This document shows, in pieces, positions 1 to 9,549 of a stretch of 64,000 nucleotides of DNA. Made by a program: the position numbers and the translations under genes. How positions within the stretch are numbered: position 1 is the first letter of the stretch; each line of letters opens with the position of its first letter. Source of the DNA: Betaproteobacteria bacterium (lineage in GTDB: Bacteria > Bdellovibrionota_B > Oligoflexia > Silvanigrellales > Silvanigrellaceae); assembly GCA_016868315.1 (NCBI GenBank), contig VGHE01000003.1, positions 62,001 through 126,000 on the forward strand, given 5' to 3'. The notes under the pieces are model-generated. The model was not told where the DNA came from. It saw only the letters and a list, made by a program, of their open reading frames with translations, and searched no databases.

Positions 1-1115
1 TATCTGGCGATCTTTATGACACTTCCAACCCGCCGGCGAGCGCGCAGCGACTATTCTACAATTTTGTGCGGGAGGTTAAAGAGGTTGCCAAAGACCTAGT
101 GATTGTTGCAGCGGCGGGGAACCACGATTCACCTGCTCGCTTTGAGATTCCTGCAGAGCTCTTTGAGTCGTTCAATGCGCACGTTGTCGGACGTGTTACA
201 AGCACAGCAGAAGGTTTATCTGCGACCGAGAATTTTTTGATCCCGTTGCATCGCCCGGGCAGCTCTAAGCCTGCTGCGGTTTGTTTGGCTCTGCCTTACT
301 TGCGCGCAGCAGATATCTATTGGCCAGGAGAGGCCATTTCCTATCCCGAGGCGGTGACCCGTGCCTACATGCAGGGAATTGCTCAGGCGCGAAAGATTTA
401 TGGTGCGCATGTTCCACTGATCGCCCTGGGGCACATGCATGCCAGTGGTGGGCAGGTATCTGAGGAATCGGAGCGTAAGCTCGTGATTGGTGGGGAAGAG
501 GCTGTTGCGCTCGGAGGAGTCGCCCCTGAATTTATCTATATTGCCCTGGGGCATTTGCATTTGGCGCAGGAGGTTGGTGGTCTAAATTTTGTCCGCTACA
601 GTGGCAGTCCGCTCCCCATGTCCTTCTCTGAGATTAACTATCGCCATCAAGTTCTCTTGGTTGATCTTGAAGAATCAGGTGAAGCGAAAATTCAATCTCT
701 GTTGGTGCCACGCAGCGTGGAAATGTTGCGCATCCCAATGAAGGCAGCGCCTCTCGATGATGTTGTGAAAGCGCTGCGTTCGTTGCAACTCCCTGAGTGT
801 ACTTTGGAAGAGCGCCCGTTTCTCGAGGTGCATGTGCAAATTGAAGGCCCGACACCAGATATGCGAGCACGTATCGATGAAGCGCTTAAGGATGTTCCGG
901 TACGGCTCGCGCGAATTGTACCCTCGCGCCTCGCTGGTTCTGTGGCGGATGCAGCAGAACCACAGCTCGTTGGGCTCGAAAATCTCCGTAGTATTGATCC
1001 CGTTGTCGTTTTCAAGAAAATTCACGAGCGTGACTATGGCACTGAACCTGCAGCGGAATTGACTCGGCTTTTTGCTGAGGTCACCCTCGAAGTGAGCGGA
1101 GGAGATGAGCAATGA
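1..1115 (+). CDS. sbcD: Nuclease SbcCD subunit D, 5' end outside window
   Basis: Mre11-type metallophosphatase subunit of the SbcCD nuclease, which cleaves hairpin and protein-blocked DNA ends in the cytoplasm. The reading frame is open from base 3, so the start codon and the first metal-binding motif (D.H) lie upstream of the window; about 370 residues are visible. Seen: SGDLYD (second metal motif) at the very edge, AGNHDSPAR, LGHMHASGG and LGHLHLA, the usual phosphoesterase motif order. The stop overlaps the sbcC start in an ATGA (1112-1115), so the subunits are translationally coupled. The C-terminal cap region is of normal length. Confidence 0.95.
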   Translation, partial: SGDLYDTSNPPASAQRLFYNFVREVKEVAKDLVIVAAAGNHDSPARFEIPAELFESFNAHVVGRVTSTAEGLSATENFLIPLHRPGSSKPAAVCLALPYLRAADIYWPGEAISYPEAVTRAYMQGIAQARKIYGAHVPLIALGHMHASGGQVSEESERKLVIGGEEAVALGGVAPEFIYIALGHLHLAQEVGGLNFVRYSGSPLPMSFSEINYRHQVLLVDLEESGEAKIQSLLVPRSVEMLRIPMKAAPLDDVVKALRSLQLPECTLEERPFLEVHVQIEGPTPDMRARIDEALKDVPVRLARIVPSRLAGSVADAAEPQLVGLENLRSIDPVVVFKKIHERDYGTEPAAELTRLFAEVTLEVSGGDEQ

Positions 1116-4100
1116 AGATTCTTGCCATTCGTGGCCAAAATATTGCGTCATTGCAAGACCACTTCGAAATCGACTTTACCCGCGAACCGCTTGCCAGTGT
1201 TGGTTTGTTTGCCATCAGCGGACCAACGGGGGCTGGCAAAAGCACAATCCTCGATGCTGTTTGTCTTGCCCTCTATCATCAGACTCCCAGGCTGGCATCA
1301 GCTCCATCGACTCAAGTGCGGATACCCGATGGTCAAAAGGAGAGTCTGCTTGCAAACGATGTTCGCAATCTGCTGCGTCGCGGTGCCGGAGCAGGTTTTG
1401 TGGAGGTTGAATTCGTTGGGGTAGATCGGCAGCACTACCGAGCACGCTGGAGCATAAATCGTGCGCGCAAATCGCCCGATGGAGCGCTTCAGGAGCCAGG
1501 AGCATCGCTGCATCATGTGAATGAAGACCGCCTGCTGACTGCAGTACGTAAAGAAGTGCGCGAGCAGATTGTGCGCTTGGTGGGTTTGACCTTTAACGAG
1601 TTCACTCGTTCGGTTCTCCTCGCACAGAATGAATTCACAAGCTTTCTCAAAGCAAGCGACAACGAACGCGCCGAAATTCTTGAAAAGCTCACGGGCAATG
1701 AAATTTTTTCAAAAATTGGTAGCAGGGTTTTTCGGATCTGCGCAACCAAAAAGGCCGAGCGTGATCAGAAGCGTGGGCAAATTCAGAATGAAAAAGTTTT
1801 GGACGATGCAGCGCGTGAAACACTCATGCAGCAGGTGAATCAAGACACTGCTCTCGGAGCATCGCTCACGGATGTTGTTCAGGAAGTTCAGAGTCTGCTC
1901 GCAATGAGCGTTCATATGCATGACACGCAGCAGAATCTCGTGGTTCAACAGAGGCAGCTCGATGCGGCAACACTGCGTCTTGCTAGCCTGCAGGGTGTGG
2001 TTGAGGAAAAACGTCATGCCTTAGAGCTGACTCGGAAGGCCTACATAGCCTCACAGGATACACTTGCACAGGCGCAAGTATTAGAGGGCAAAATTGCTGC
2101 GCTTACACCCCAGAGTGCAGCTAGCCACGAGAGTTTGCGCGCAGCTGAAAGTATGGTCAACGAAGTGCAGACACGGCTCACTGCGCTCGATCATCAGGAA
2201 AGCGCATTGCAAAGCAAGAAGTCTGCAATTGAGGGTTGGCTGCGCGAACGAGAGTCACTGCGACGCTGGGCGGAGAACTGGGGTGTTCACGAAACAGTTC
2301 TGATTGCAGCCGAGCAGTATCACGCAACTGTGCTTGAGGCTGCTGCGGAACTCCGCAGTGAAGAGCAAAAGCTTTCGCGAAATTCCGCGCAGATGAATTC
2401 TCTGACGCAGGATATTGAGGCCATCGTATCTGCGCAAGCACGTCGAAAAGCAGAAATCGATATTCTCTCTGAGGCTCTGAAGAGCGGAGAGTCTCTTTCT
2501 GCGTTGATGACTCAAGTTGAATCTCTTGAAACGAATAGACAACGACTTGTGCGGTTTCTGAAGTTGGCGGAGTCTGTGCGTGGCAATGCTGAGCAGCAAA
2601 CTGCCGCGGAAGAGCAAAGGTCAAACCAAGAGCTGCGTGCAACGGCGGCGCGTGAGTCTTTGGTTGCACTTAGGGCTCAGCAGGAAATTCTGCGTGAGCA
2701 GCTGAAACTGGCACAACAGCAGAAGCAGCAGCAGGAGAAGAAGGTCGCTGGCAATCTCGGCCTTTTGCGGGCACAGCTCGTGGAGGGGGAAGCTTGCCCG
2801 TTGTGTGGTGCAACCGAGCACCCACTTGCATTGCATGCAGCTGAGGTGCTGGATGCTGCGGTCGAGGACGTGCGCCAGCGGTGTTTGGAGCTTGAAGCGC
2901 AGCTTGAGAATAAGGTGCGCTCGGCGCAAAAAACTGAAGTTGAGCTCACAAGATCACAAACTGAGCTTAAAAACTCTGAACTGCGCCTCACTGAGCTCCG
3001 GCGAGCCGAAGCCGAGTTTAAAATTGAGGCCGAGAATGACGGATTATCTTGGCCTTGGAACGCATCTGATGTTCGAGCAAGCAGCGAGAGCAAAACGCAC
3101 CTGGAAACCCAGCTTGCTGAGGCACGTACCGCGCTCGCTCGCGCTCAACAGCAGACTCAGTCCTTGCAGGTTTTGCAGCATGAGAGTGCGGAAGTTGAAA
3201 AAGGCCGCTCCTCTCAACTCACTCGCCGCGCTGAGCTCGCAGCACAGAAGGCAGTGCTCGAGGAGCGAATGAGAAGTTTGTCTGTGCGACTCGATGAGGC
3301 TGAGCGCCAACGTAAGGAATGTTTGGCAGGGTTGGCCGAATTTGGCTCTCTCGTGGGATGGGAAAATAACCCAGGTGCATTCCGCGAGCGGCTCAACCGT
3401 GAGGTTTTAGAGTGGCGAGGCAAAACTCAAGAGCTGACGAGCATTGACTCTTCGCTGCAGGCTCTCACTCCGCAGCTTCATGCGCAATCGCTCTTGCTCA
3501 AAGAGGCTGAGCAGACGCTTCTTTCGCGCGTCACGCAGCGCGATGCATTGCACGCTGAGATCAATGCCATCGGCAATGAATTAAACCAGTTGTTGGGTGG
3601 TGTGCCTCTCGCGCGGTTTCAGGAGCAGCATAACCAAAAACTCACCCAAAGTGAGGCGGTCTGCGCAGCCGCCGAAAGGGATTTTCAGCAGCAGCAGGTT
3701 GCCATTGCTGGGTTACAGGGAGGCGTGAGCCTAGCCAAGCAAAGTTTGACAGAAATGCAAAAGGCTTATGAGCAGGAAAAAAATCGGATTGTTGCTGAGG
3801 CGCAGCGCCTCGAAGTGCCTTTTGGTGAGCGCAGCGACGTGGACTATGCAGACTTTTTAAAGAGAGAACTTGCGACATTGAGTCAACGCGAAGTCCAGGC
3901 ACGCGCAGAGCTCAGCTCAGATACGCGAGCACGCGAGAAACGCAACGAGCTAACGCAAGACCTTTCACGTATCGACGCTGAGCTGCTCCATTGGGAAAAG
4001 CTCTCAAAAATGATTGGTTCTGAAAGCGGCGATAAATTTCGCAGAGAGGCACAGCGTTTGACTCTCGAGGTTCTTTTCGCCCATGCTAATCATCATTTGT

Positions 4101-4483
4101 TGTCGATCGCACGGCGTTACCAGTTCCGCATTCCTGCACAAGGGCAGGGGATTCTTGTAGAGGATTTACATTTCGGGGGTGAACTGCGATCTGTTTATTC
4201 GCTTTCGGGGGGGGAATCCTTTTTGCTCTCGCTCGCGCTCGCTATGGGTCTTGCATCGCTCTCCTCTGAACGCATTCACGTAGAGTCGCTCTTCATTGAT
4301 GAGGGATTTGGAAGCTTGGACGCCGATACTCTCAAGGTCGCATTGGATGCCCTCGATGCGCTCCAGTCACAAGGGCGCAAGGTGGGAGTGATTTCGCACG
4401 TCGGCGACATGGCTGAGCGCATTGGTGTGCAAATTCAGGTGAAGCAAATTGCGCCGGGATTGAGTCGGGTGGTGCTCCCATGA
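1112..4483 (+). CDS. sbcC: Nuclease SbcCD subunit C (SMC-like ATPase)
   Basis: Rad50-like ATPase partner of SbcD; ATP-driven conformational change opens the nuclease. 1123 residues, normal for the family. Walker A GPTGAGKST is at residues 37-45, long coiled coils flank a zinc hook CPLC at 562-565, the ABC signature LSGGES is at 1031-1036, and the Walker B region FIDEGFGSLD starts near 1061. The zinc hook implies dimerisation through Zn. Starts inside the sbcD stop (ATGA). The signature motif is encoded over a run of eight G (4207-4214), a potential slippage site. Carbonic anhydrase follows 33 bases downstream, probably on the same transcript. Confidence 0.96.
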   Translation: MKILAIRGQNIASLQDHFEIDFTREPLASVGLFAISGPTGAGKSTILDAVCLALYHQTPRLASAPSTQVRIPDGQKESLLANDVRNLLRRGAGAGFVEVEFVGVDRQHYRARWSINRARKSPDGALQEPGASLHHVNEDRLLTAVRKEVREQIVRLVGLTFNEFTRSVLLAQNEFTSFLKASDNERAEILEKLTGNEIFSKIGSRVFRICATKKAERDQKRGQIQNEKVLDDAARETLMQQVNQDTALGASLTDVVQEVQSLLAMSVHMHDTQQNLVVQQRQLDAATLRLASLQGVVEEKRHALELTRKAYIASQDTLAQAQVLEGKIAALTPQSAASHESLRAAESMVNEVQTRLTALDHQESALQSKKSAIEGWLRERESLRRWAENWGVHETVLIAAEQYHATVLEAAAELRSEEQKLSRNSAQMNSLTQDIEAIVSAQARRKAEIDILSEALKSGESLSALMTQVESLETNRQRLVRFLKLAESVRGNAEQQTAAEEQRSNQELRATAARESLVALRAQQEILREQLKLAQQQKQQQEKKVAGNLGLLRAQLVEGEACPLCGATEHPLALHAAEVLDAAVEDVRQRCLELEAQLENKVRSAQKTEVELTRSQTELKNSELRLTELRRAEAEFKIEAENDGLSWPWNASDVRASSESKTHLETQLAEARTALARAQQQTQSLQVLQHESAEVEKGRSSQLTRRAELAAQKAVLEERMRSLSVRLDEAERQRKECLAGLAEFGSLVGWENNPGAFRERLNREVLEWRGKTQELTSIDSSLQALTPQLHAQSLLLKEAEQTLLSRVTQRDALHAEINAIGNELNQLLGGVPLARFQEQHNQKLTQSEAVCAAAERDFQQQQVAIAGLQGGVSLAKQSLTEMQKAYEQEKNRIVAEAQRLEVPFGERSDVDYADFLKRELATLSQREVQARAELSSDTRAREKRNELTQDLSRIDAELLHWEKLSKMIGSESGDKFRREAQRLTLEVLFAHANHHLLSIARRYQFRIPAQGQGILVEDLHFGGELRSVYSLSGGESFLLSLALAMGLASLSSERIHVESLFIDEGFGSLDADTLKVALDALDALQSQGRKVGVISHVGDMAERIGVQIQVKQIAPGLSRVVLP

Positions 4484-4516
4484 GACGCTGGAATATTCTA
4501 TTGGAGGGCTCACTGC

Positions 4517-5182
4517 GTGGATAAAACTATTCAACGCATTGCACAGGGTTACTTGCGCTTTCGTGCCGAATTTCTGGCCGAGTCGGGCGATTTTTACCGA
4601 AAGCTTGCCGTGAATGGACAAAAACCTCGCGTAGCTATCATCTCCTGTTCGGATTCGCGCGTTGATCCAGCTGTGATTACCGATACCAACCCAGGCGACA
4701 TGTTTGATCTGCGCAACGTCGCAAACCTGATTCCTGAACGCACCAGCGAAACCGCTTGGGGTGTGCGTGCTGCGTTGCAGTTCGCCATTGAGGTTCTTGA
4801 AGTCGAACATTTTATCGTGTGCGGACACTCTGGGTGCGGTGGCATTCAGGGAGCGCGCCGCAATCAAGTGATTGGGCCGCAGGGACAGCATCTCGAGGAT
4901 TTGAGTTTTTGGCTGCGACACCTGAGCGAAAAACTCGCGATCCTGGAAAGTCAGGCCGAAGAACTCGAGCCGGAATTGCGCGATGAGTTTTATGAGAAAA
5001 TTGGTATCATTAATTCGCTCGGAAACCTTTTCACGTTTCCTCAAATTGAAAAAAAGGTGAAGGAGGGAACCCTTCACCTGCACGGTTAGTACTTCGATAT
5101 TAAACGCGGTGAGCTGCTGGCCTACGATGCTGCATCGTATGGTTTTGTACCTTTCGATACACTCGCAAGCAGCAACGCTTAA
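4517..5182 (+). pseudogene. Beta-carbonic anhydrase with in-frame TAG near the C terminus
   Basis: Zinc enzyme interconverting CO2 and bicarbonate. GTG start at 4517 with GGAGG nine bases upstream. Ligands visible: C44, H104 and C107, with the catalytic dyad D46/R48 in CSDSR. The frame hits TAG at 5087-5089 directly after LHLHG, where family members usually have Trp (GWW/GWY-FDI). Beyond it the same frame reads YFDIKRGELLAYD and continues for 30 codons to TAA at 5180-5182, which interlocks with the alaS stop on the other strand. The missing tail normally forms the last strand and packs at the dimer interface. A 190-residue truncated product is possible; activity is uncertain. Either nonsense mutation or base error. 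Confidence 0.88.
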
Positions 5183-7920
5183 ACCATTGCCCGCACAAGC
5201 TCTCCCGCGGCATTCAATGCTGCAGGAAGTTTCTCGGGTGAGCTTCCGCCCCCACGTGCGAAATCTGGGCGACCTCCGCCTTTGCCATCCACTTTTTCCG
5301 AGAGCTGCTTAATAATGTTGCCGGCCGTGAGGTTTTTGTGGGTTTTGGTCACGTCGGGCTTCACTGCAGAGAGAAGCATGGCTTTGCCTTCGAGAGCTGC
5401 ACCGACCACAACCACTTCGATTCCCTTTTCCTTAATGCGGTCGGCATAGAGTTCAAGCTCTTGTGCATTGGAAATATCCACCTGCGCAGCCACCATGCGC
5501 ACGTTCGCTGCAAGCGGAACGGCTTGGCTTACGAGTTGTTCCACGACACTGTTGGCGAGTCGTGATTGCACTGTAGCGAGCTGACGCTCAGTTTCCTTCA
5601 GACCATCACGCAGAGTGCGTACCTTATCGAGGACATCGGCCTCGGAGCATTTGAGCAGTTCTGCCGCTGTGCCCAGGTTCTGCTTGAGACCGGAGAGAAT
5701 CTCGAGGACACCTGCACCGGTCACGGCCTCCACGCGCCGCACTCCACTGGTCACTGATCCTTCCGAGGTAATTCTGAACAAGCCAATTGAACCAGTTGCG
5801 GGTACGTGAGTACCACCGCAAAGTTCCATGGAAAATCCAGGAACCTCGAGAACCCGCACGGCATCTTCGTACTTTTCGTCGAAGATAGCCATTGCACCCA
5901 TTTTCTTTGCGTCATCGAGTTTCACGTTTTCGTGGGTTTTGACTGCTGTGTTCTTCAGGATTTCTTCATTCACCAGCTCTTCTACCCGAGCGATTTGTTC
6001 GCGGGTCATTCCGCTGGGGTGTGAGAAGTCGAAACGCAGACCATCAGGTCCCACGTAGGAACCTGCCTGACGCACGCCTTCACCGAGAACAACTTGAAGT
6101 GCTTTGTGGAGCAAGTGAGTTGCGGTGTGATTGCGCATCGTTGCTGCGCGGCTCTTCATGTCGACCAAAGCTGTAATTGGTGCATTGAAAAGCTGTTTGA
6201 GTGTTGCCTGAGGGAGTAGCTCTGCGTCTTCGGAGCTCCATTCTGAATGGCGCAGAAGGTGGACAATAGCTGCGGCCGATTTGCGCACGTCCAGAACTTC
6301 AAATTCTGCTTCGCTGCCGTCGGGAAGTTTTGCGCGCACCCATCCTGTATCCGAAACCTGGCCGCCGCCTTCGGGATAGAAAGGGGTTTGCGCAAGCCAA
6401 AGTTCAAAATATTTGTTTTTCAGCTGGCGCACACGCGCAATGTTTTTTTGCGGGATTTGGGTTTCGTATGCAGCTCGTTCACCCACGCGCGCGTTCGCTG
6501 CGTTGAAGTTGTATCCGGCAAAGGTCTTGAGAGCTGTTTGAGCGAGGTCATTGAGTTCGACCCATGGAGAGTCGTCCTGGTCAAACTTATAGAACTTTGC
6601 CTCGGCACGGCTCTTTTCTTTTTGCGCTTGCATGCAACGCACAAAGCCTTCGAGGTCAGCCTTCATTCCTGATTCCTCACACAGAACGCGGGTGAGGTCA
6701 GAGGGGAAGCCAAAGGTGTCATGCAGAACAAAGACATCTTCGCCCATAAGCATGTTGCGCCCTTGTGCACGCGCTTCATTCACGAATGATTGAAACTTCG
6801 AAAGCCCGCTTTCGAGCGTGGCAACAAAACGTGCTTCCTCGTTCCGGATAAGCTCCTGAACGCGTTTTTGTTGTTGTTGCACTTCTGGGAAGAACTCTCC
6901 GAATTCCTCGACAACTGCAGGCACGATGTCTGAGAGAAAGGATTGGCTCTTGGGAAGTGAAGGGTTCAAGCGGTGCGCATGACGCACGGCGCGGCGCAAC
7001 ACACGGCGCAGAACATATCCTCTGCCCTCGGCGCTGAAGTTCGCTCCATCGGCCAAAGTGAAGCTCAGCGTGCGGATGTGGTCGCACACCACGTTGAGGC
7101 TTTCTTTCTCATGAGCTGTGCGGGCTTCAGGAATTTGTGCGCGTTTTAGAATTGCAGCACGGATGCCCTCGAAGGAATCAATTTCAAATGCAGAGGGTTT
7201 GCCTTGCAGAAGTGCTGTGACGCGCTCGAGACCCGAGCCGGTGTCGACACTCTTGAAGGGCAGTTCTTCAAGTGTTCCATCTTCTTTCTTATCGTATTGC
7301 ATGAACACAAGGTTCCAGAACTCAAGGTAACGATCGCAATCGCACCCGGGGCCAGCCTTGCAGTCAAAGCTTTTCACATCGCACTTGCCGAGCTCAGGTC
7401 CTTGGTCAAGGTACAGCTCCGTGCACGGACCACATGGCCCTGTTGGACCCATGGTCCAGAAGTTGTCTTTGTCCCCGAGGCGCACGATGCGCTCTTTGGG
7501 CATACCGGTCTTGTTCCAGATTTCTGCAGCTTCGTTGTCGGAGTCGTGTACGCTCACCCAGAGCTTATCCATGGGAAGCTTGTAGACATCTTTCACAAGC
7601 TCATACGCCCAGGAGATGGCGTTGTTTTTGTAGTAATCGCCGAACGACCAGCTTCCGAGCATTTCAAACATCGTGCAGTGGCGTCCGTCCTTGCCCACAT
7701 CATCGAGGTCGCCAATACGGATGCATTTTTGAGAGTTCGTGGCACGCACGTACGGCCGCTTCTCGACACCCGTGAGGGCATCCTTGAACTGCGCCATGCC
7801 TGCGATGGTGAACAGAATGGTTTTGTCGCCCACGGGAATGGTGGAGCTACTGGGAACAAAGGTATGGTTCTTCTGTTTGAAAAACTCGATGAATTTCTGG
7901 CGGACCTCGCGGCTTTTCAT
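5179..7920 (-). CDS. alaS: Alanyl-tRNA synthetase
   Basis: Charges tRNA-Ala with alanine and edits mischarged Ser/Gly. 913 residues from the ATG at 7918-7920, chosen because GGAGAG lies six bases upstream and the protein then begins MKSREVRQKFIEFF as in the family; a longer frame upstream lacks homology. Class II core at the N terminus (RHCTMFEMLGSWSFGD), editing-domain HTATHLLH and CGGTH zinc ligands, and C-terminal C-Ala domain with GGGRPDFA and AGG-rich motif. Tail-to-tail with the carbonic anhydrase gene, sharing the TTAA that encodes both stops. Divergent from sodB. Confidence 0.97.
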   Translation of the reverse strand: MKSREVRQKFIEFFKQKNHTFVPSSSTIPVGDKTILFTIAGMAQFKDALTGVEKRPYVRATNSQKCIRIGDLDDVGKDGRHCTMFEMLGSWSFGDYYKNNAISWAYELVKDVYKLPMDKLWVSVHDSDNEAAEIWNKTGMPKERIVRLGDKDNFWTMGPTGPCGPCTELYLDQGPELGKCDVKSFDCKAGPGCDCDRYLEFWNLVFMQYDKKEDGTLEELPFKSVDTGSGLERVTALLQGKPSAFEIDSFEGIRAAILKRAQIPEARTAHEKESLNVVCDHIRTLSFTLADGANFSAEGRGYVLRRVLRRAVRHAHRLNPSLPKSQSFLSDIVPAVVEEFGEFFPEVQQQQKRVQELIRNEEARFVATLESGLSKFQSFVNEARAQGRNMLMGEDVFVLHDTFGFPSDLTRVLCEESGMKADLEGFVRCMQAQKEKSRAEAKFYKFDQDDSPWVELNDLAQTALKTFAGYNFNAANARVGERAAYETQIPQKNIARVRQLKNKYFELWLAQTPFYPEGGGQVSDTGWVRAKLPDGSEAEFEVLDVRKSAAAIVHLLRHSEWSSEDAELLPQATLKQLFNAPITALVDMKSRAATMRNHTATHLLHKALQVVLGEGVRQAGSYVGPDGLRFDFSHPSGMTREQIARVEELVNEEILKNTAVKTHENVKLDDAKKMGAMAIFDEKYEDAVRVLEVPGFSMELCGGTHVPATGSIGLFRITSEGSVTSGVRRVEAVTGAGVLEILSGLKQNLGTAAELLKCSEADVLDKVRTLRDGLKETERQLATVQSRLANSVVEQLVSQAVPLAANVRMVAAQVDISNAQELELYADRIKEKGIEVVVVGAALEGKAMLLSAVKPDVTKTHKNLTAGNIIKQLSEKVDGKGGGRPDFARGGGSSPEKLPAALNAAGELVRAMV

Positions 7921-8114
7921 TTGCTCTCCAATTAAGCATCTAGTGCGCGCAGCATGGGCGTTCTCACGCAGTTTGAAGCGGGAGTATGGCAAACTGACAG
8001 CATCCTGGTCAACGCCAGGAGGGTTGCTTGCACAGCGATTTCATTCCAGTTACCTTTTGGTGCTTGCAACAGCAGGCTTTCAGGCCGCCTACAAATATTC
8101 AAAGGAGATTCTCC

Positions 8115-8696
8115 GTGGCTTTCACACTTCCACCGCTCCCCTACGCGACCGACGCTCTTGCTCCCCACATTTCCAAGGAAACTCTTGAGTTTCATCATGG
8201 CAAGCACCACAACGCCTATGTCACAAAACTCAATGAGCTTGTTCCAGGTACAAAATTCGAGCATGCCACCCTCGAGGAAATCGTGCTTTCAGCCGACGGC
8301 GCCATCTACAACCAGGCTGCCCAGATTTGGAACCACACCTTCTATTGGAACTGCTTGAAGCCCAATGGCGGCGGCCAGCCGACAGGCGAGCTTCTCAAGG
8401 CAATTGAATCCTCCTGGGGTTCGTTCGACAAGTTCAAGGAAGAATTCACAGCAAAAACCATTGGCGTGTTTGGCTCCGGGTGGTCGTTCCTGGCGAAAGA
8501 CAAATCCGGCAAGCTCGTTATTACCCAGGAAGGTGCAGCGGGTAACCCCATGAAGCAGGGACTCAAGCCTTTGTTAACCTGCGACGTTTGGGAACACGCC
8601 TACTACATTGATTTCCGCAACCGCCGCCCGGATTACGTGGCTGCGTTCTGGAATCTCGTGAACTGGGACTTCGTGTCCAAGAATTTCGCGGGCTGA
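8115..8696 (+). CDS. sodB: Superoxide dismutase, Fe-type
   Basis: Dismutates superoxide in the cytoplasm. 193 residues from GTG 8115, with AAAGGAG seven bases upstream; the longer upstream frame has no homology. The N-terminal hairpin domain begins FTLPPLPY. Metal ligands are recognisable as His in [11 protein letters not shown], His in WNHTFYW, and Asp/His in CDVWEHAYY. The [14 protein letters not shown] region is typical of Fe rather than Mn enzymes. Stands alone with its own terminator, divergent from alaS. Confidence 0.96.
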   Translation: MAFTLPPLPYATDALAPHISKETLEFHHGKHHNAYVTKLNELVPGTKFEHATLEEIVLSADGAIYNQAAQIWNHTFYWNCLKPNGGGQPTGELLKAIESSWGSFDKFKEEFTAKTIGVFGSGWSFLAKDKSGKLVITQEGAAGNPMKQGLKPLLTCDVWEHAYYIDFRNRRPDYVAAFWNLVNWDFVSKNFAG

Positions 8697-8728
8697 TGCA
8701 CAGCGTATCTAAATGTGACCTCTAAAAT

Positions 8729-8757
8729 GGGCATCCCAGTCGGGGTGCCTTTTTTTA
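8729..8757 (+). terminator. Rho-independent terminator of sodB
   Basis: Stem GGCATCCC (8730-8737) pairs with GGGGTGCC (8742-8749, one G-U) around a four-base loop and is followed by eight T. It lies 33 bases after the sodB stop. Confidence 0.85.
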
Positions 8758-8975
8758 TTCTGAGTAACAAGGTCGTAATCGTTCAATTCTAACGTTTGGG
8801 AGCTAACCCCGCACATTTTCAATCGGTAATTTCAAAAAGTCATGAACACCTCAGACTCTGCCGATACGAGTTGTTACTTTGAACATCAATCGGATTAGGT
8901 TTTGGGATGGGATAACAAAAATCCTTCCCACGGGGCTTTTTCGTGCTCAGATGCAATTTTGATGGAGGATGAACG

Positions 8976-9482
8976 ATGCGGAATTTTCTTTTGAGTTTTT
9001 CTATCTGTTCCCTCCTGATTGCTTGTGGTCCGATTTCGATAACTGACTCCTCCACGAAAAGTCTGACGAAGAATTCGAGTCAATTCTCTGGGAAATATGT
9101 CGTAAAAACCATGGTGGTTGAATTTAATGGTCGCACTGCGATCGGAACTGTGTCGAAGGGCGAGTGCAGCGCGATTGTGGGCGATGCCGATGAGAGCGGC
9201 TGGCGAGAAACAGAGGCGGACTGCAATTGCGAATTGACGATAAAGACCGAAGATGGGATTCGTTCTACTCCAGTTCTTGGCTTGTCAAAAGGAAAACTGA
9301 AAATCAGCAATTCTGGGGAAGCGGTGGACGTGACCGGCATATTCTCAACGGTTAAGGAAGAGGATGGCGTCAAGTTCTTAAATTCAAGCCTTATGTTCAC
9401 TTCTAAAAAATACGTTTCAAGGACAACGTTTTCAAAAGATGGACAAACAGGCAGCATAACCATTGAGTCAGTACTCCAGTGA
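8976..9482 (+). CDS. Small orphan lipoprotein
   Basis: 168 residues with a lipoprotein signal: MRNFLLSFSI hydrophobic stretch and lipobox LIAC with Cys17. GGAGG lies seven bases before the ATG. The mature part is beta-rich with two Cys close together (CNCE) and Ser/Thr-rich strands. It reads like a small beta-barrel or sandwich anchored in a membrane. I do not recognise a family. The next gene, also a lipoprotein, starts 67 bases downstream, so the two may be cotranscribed. No retention rule for this lineage can be read from the sequence. Confidence 0.75.
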   Translation: MRNFLLSFSICSLLIACGPISITDSSTKSLTKNSSQFSGKYVVKTMVVEFNGRTAIGTVSKGECSAIVGDADESGWRETEADCNCELTIKTEDGIRSTPVLGLSKGKLKISNSGEAVDVTGIFSTVKEEDGVKFLNSSLMFTSKKYVSRTTFSKDGQTGSITIESVLQ

Positions 9483-9549
9483 TTTTTTGTGTACATGCGG
9501 CATTGGTTTGAATGTTCTGCATTCCCTTCGAAACAGATTTGGAGTTTAC

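Noticed and set aside
4367-5083. Long open frame antisense to sbcC and carbonic anhydrase
   Set aside because: No ribosome site or recognisable domain, and it is fully covered by a well-supported gene on the other strand.
7204-7935. 243-codon open frame antisense to alaS
   Set aside because: Same reasoning: shadow of a conserved gene, no independent support.
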